Source of the DNA: Pseudomonadota bacterium
Lineage (GTDB): Bacteria > Myxococcota_A > UBA796 > CAJQPC01
DNA length: 64,000 bases
Direction of reading: 5' to 3'
NCBI GenBank assembly: GCA_024228935.1
Contig: JAAESX010000094.1
Coordinates: forward strand, 1-64,000
Below are positions 63,965 through 64,000 of this stretch, in pieces. The notes beneath the pieces are model-generated. The model was not told the DNA's origin and made no database searches. It worked only from the letters and a program-made list of their open reading frames with translations. How positions within the stretch are numbered: position 1 is the first letter of the stretch; every line of letters begins with the position of its first letter. Both the position numbers and the translations under genes were made by a program.

Positions 63965-64000
63965 TCGCTCTTCTCGATGCGCAGGGAGTCCACGCCGGGC
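63961..64000 (-). CDS. 3' end of an upstream gene, cut by window edge
   Basis: Only the last 12 codons are visible (ending DSLRIEKSE, then TGA). Its stop shares bases with the caspase-like gene's GTG start, so it is very likely the previous gene of the same operon. No function can be inferred. Confidence 0.5.
   Translation of the reverse strand, partial: PGVDSLRIEKSE

Overview
The window is a GC-rich, almost gap-free bacterial chromosome segment. The best guess at lineage is Myxococcota or a relative (old Deltaproteobacteria). This rests on a secreted trypsin-like protease with a MYXO-CTERM-like tail, a Ser/Thr kinase fused to a formylglycine-enzyme-like sensor domain, a PfaD homologue, a caa3-type oxidase and many lipoproteins. 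I found no rRNA, tRNA, CRISPR array, insertion sequence or prophage. Nearly all adjacent co-directional genes overlap by 4 bp (ATGA or GTGA), so translational coupling is the rule here.

Layout. 1-12.3 kb (+): housekeeping genes rpsA (5' end cut off), a LapA-domain protein, a thioredoxin-fold lipoprotein, rsmB, mutS, an N-acetylmuramoyl-L-alanine amidase, xerD, asd, a GT-C-like membrane protein and an unrecognised exported protein, then a secreted serine protease at 12.3-13.3 kb. 13.35-13.94 kb: the only long gene-free stretch, rich in hairpins and bounded by imperfect inverted repeats. 13.9-18.6 kb: class A PBP (-), a HEAT-like protein, a universal stress protein and a TIGR02757 protein (+). 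18.5-26.3 kb (-): an aa3/caa3 cytochrome c oxidase operon with Sco, heme O and heme A synthases, three c-type heme modules and a small putative zinc protein. 26.3-32.8 kb (-): aldo/keto reductase, M1-type peptidase lipoprotein, purN, purM and three envelope proteins. 32.9-40.8 kb: lipase-like hydrolase, pseudokinase-FGE protein, UbiB-like protein, and three tandem lipoproteins of which two are arylsulfotransferase-like paralogues. 40.8-45.6 kb: a second hairpin-rich spacer, proS, transketolase and a pair of paralogous membrane proteins.

45.6-56.8 kb is the most interesting region. An eight-gene, fully overlapping minus-strand operon runs tryptophan 2,3-dioxygenase, Rieske ferredoxin, SDR, luciferase-like flavin monooxygenase, PF06089-type amidohydrolase, 2-aminomuconate-semialdehyde-type dehydrogenase, 2-aminophenol 1,6-dioxygenase beta-like subunit, and a fusion of the alpha-like subunit with a RidA-type 2-aminomuconate deaminase. 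Kynurenine formamidase and a class V aminotransferase lie just beyond it. Together they suggest a route from tryptophan through an o-aminophenol to ring cleavage that lacks recognisable kynurenine 3-monooxygenase, kynureninase and 3-hydroxyanthranilate dioxygenase genes in the window.

56.9-64 kb: a stand-alone PfaD homologue, a cysteine-rich lipoprotein, an acidic protein with flagellin-like helical modules, and a minus-strand group of GHMP kinase, lipoprotein and exported caspase-like protease that continues past the window end.

A recurring genome-wide oddity is the extreme shortness of secretion signals: several lipoproteins reach the lipobox cysteine at residue 7 to 10 with no basic n-region.
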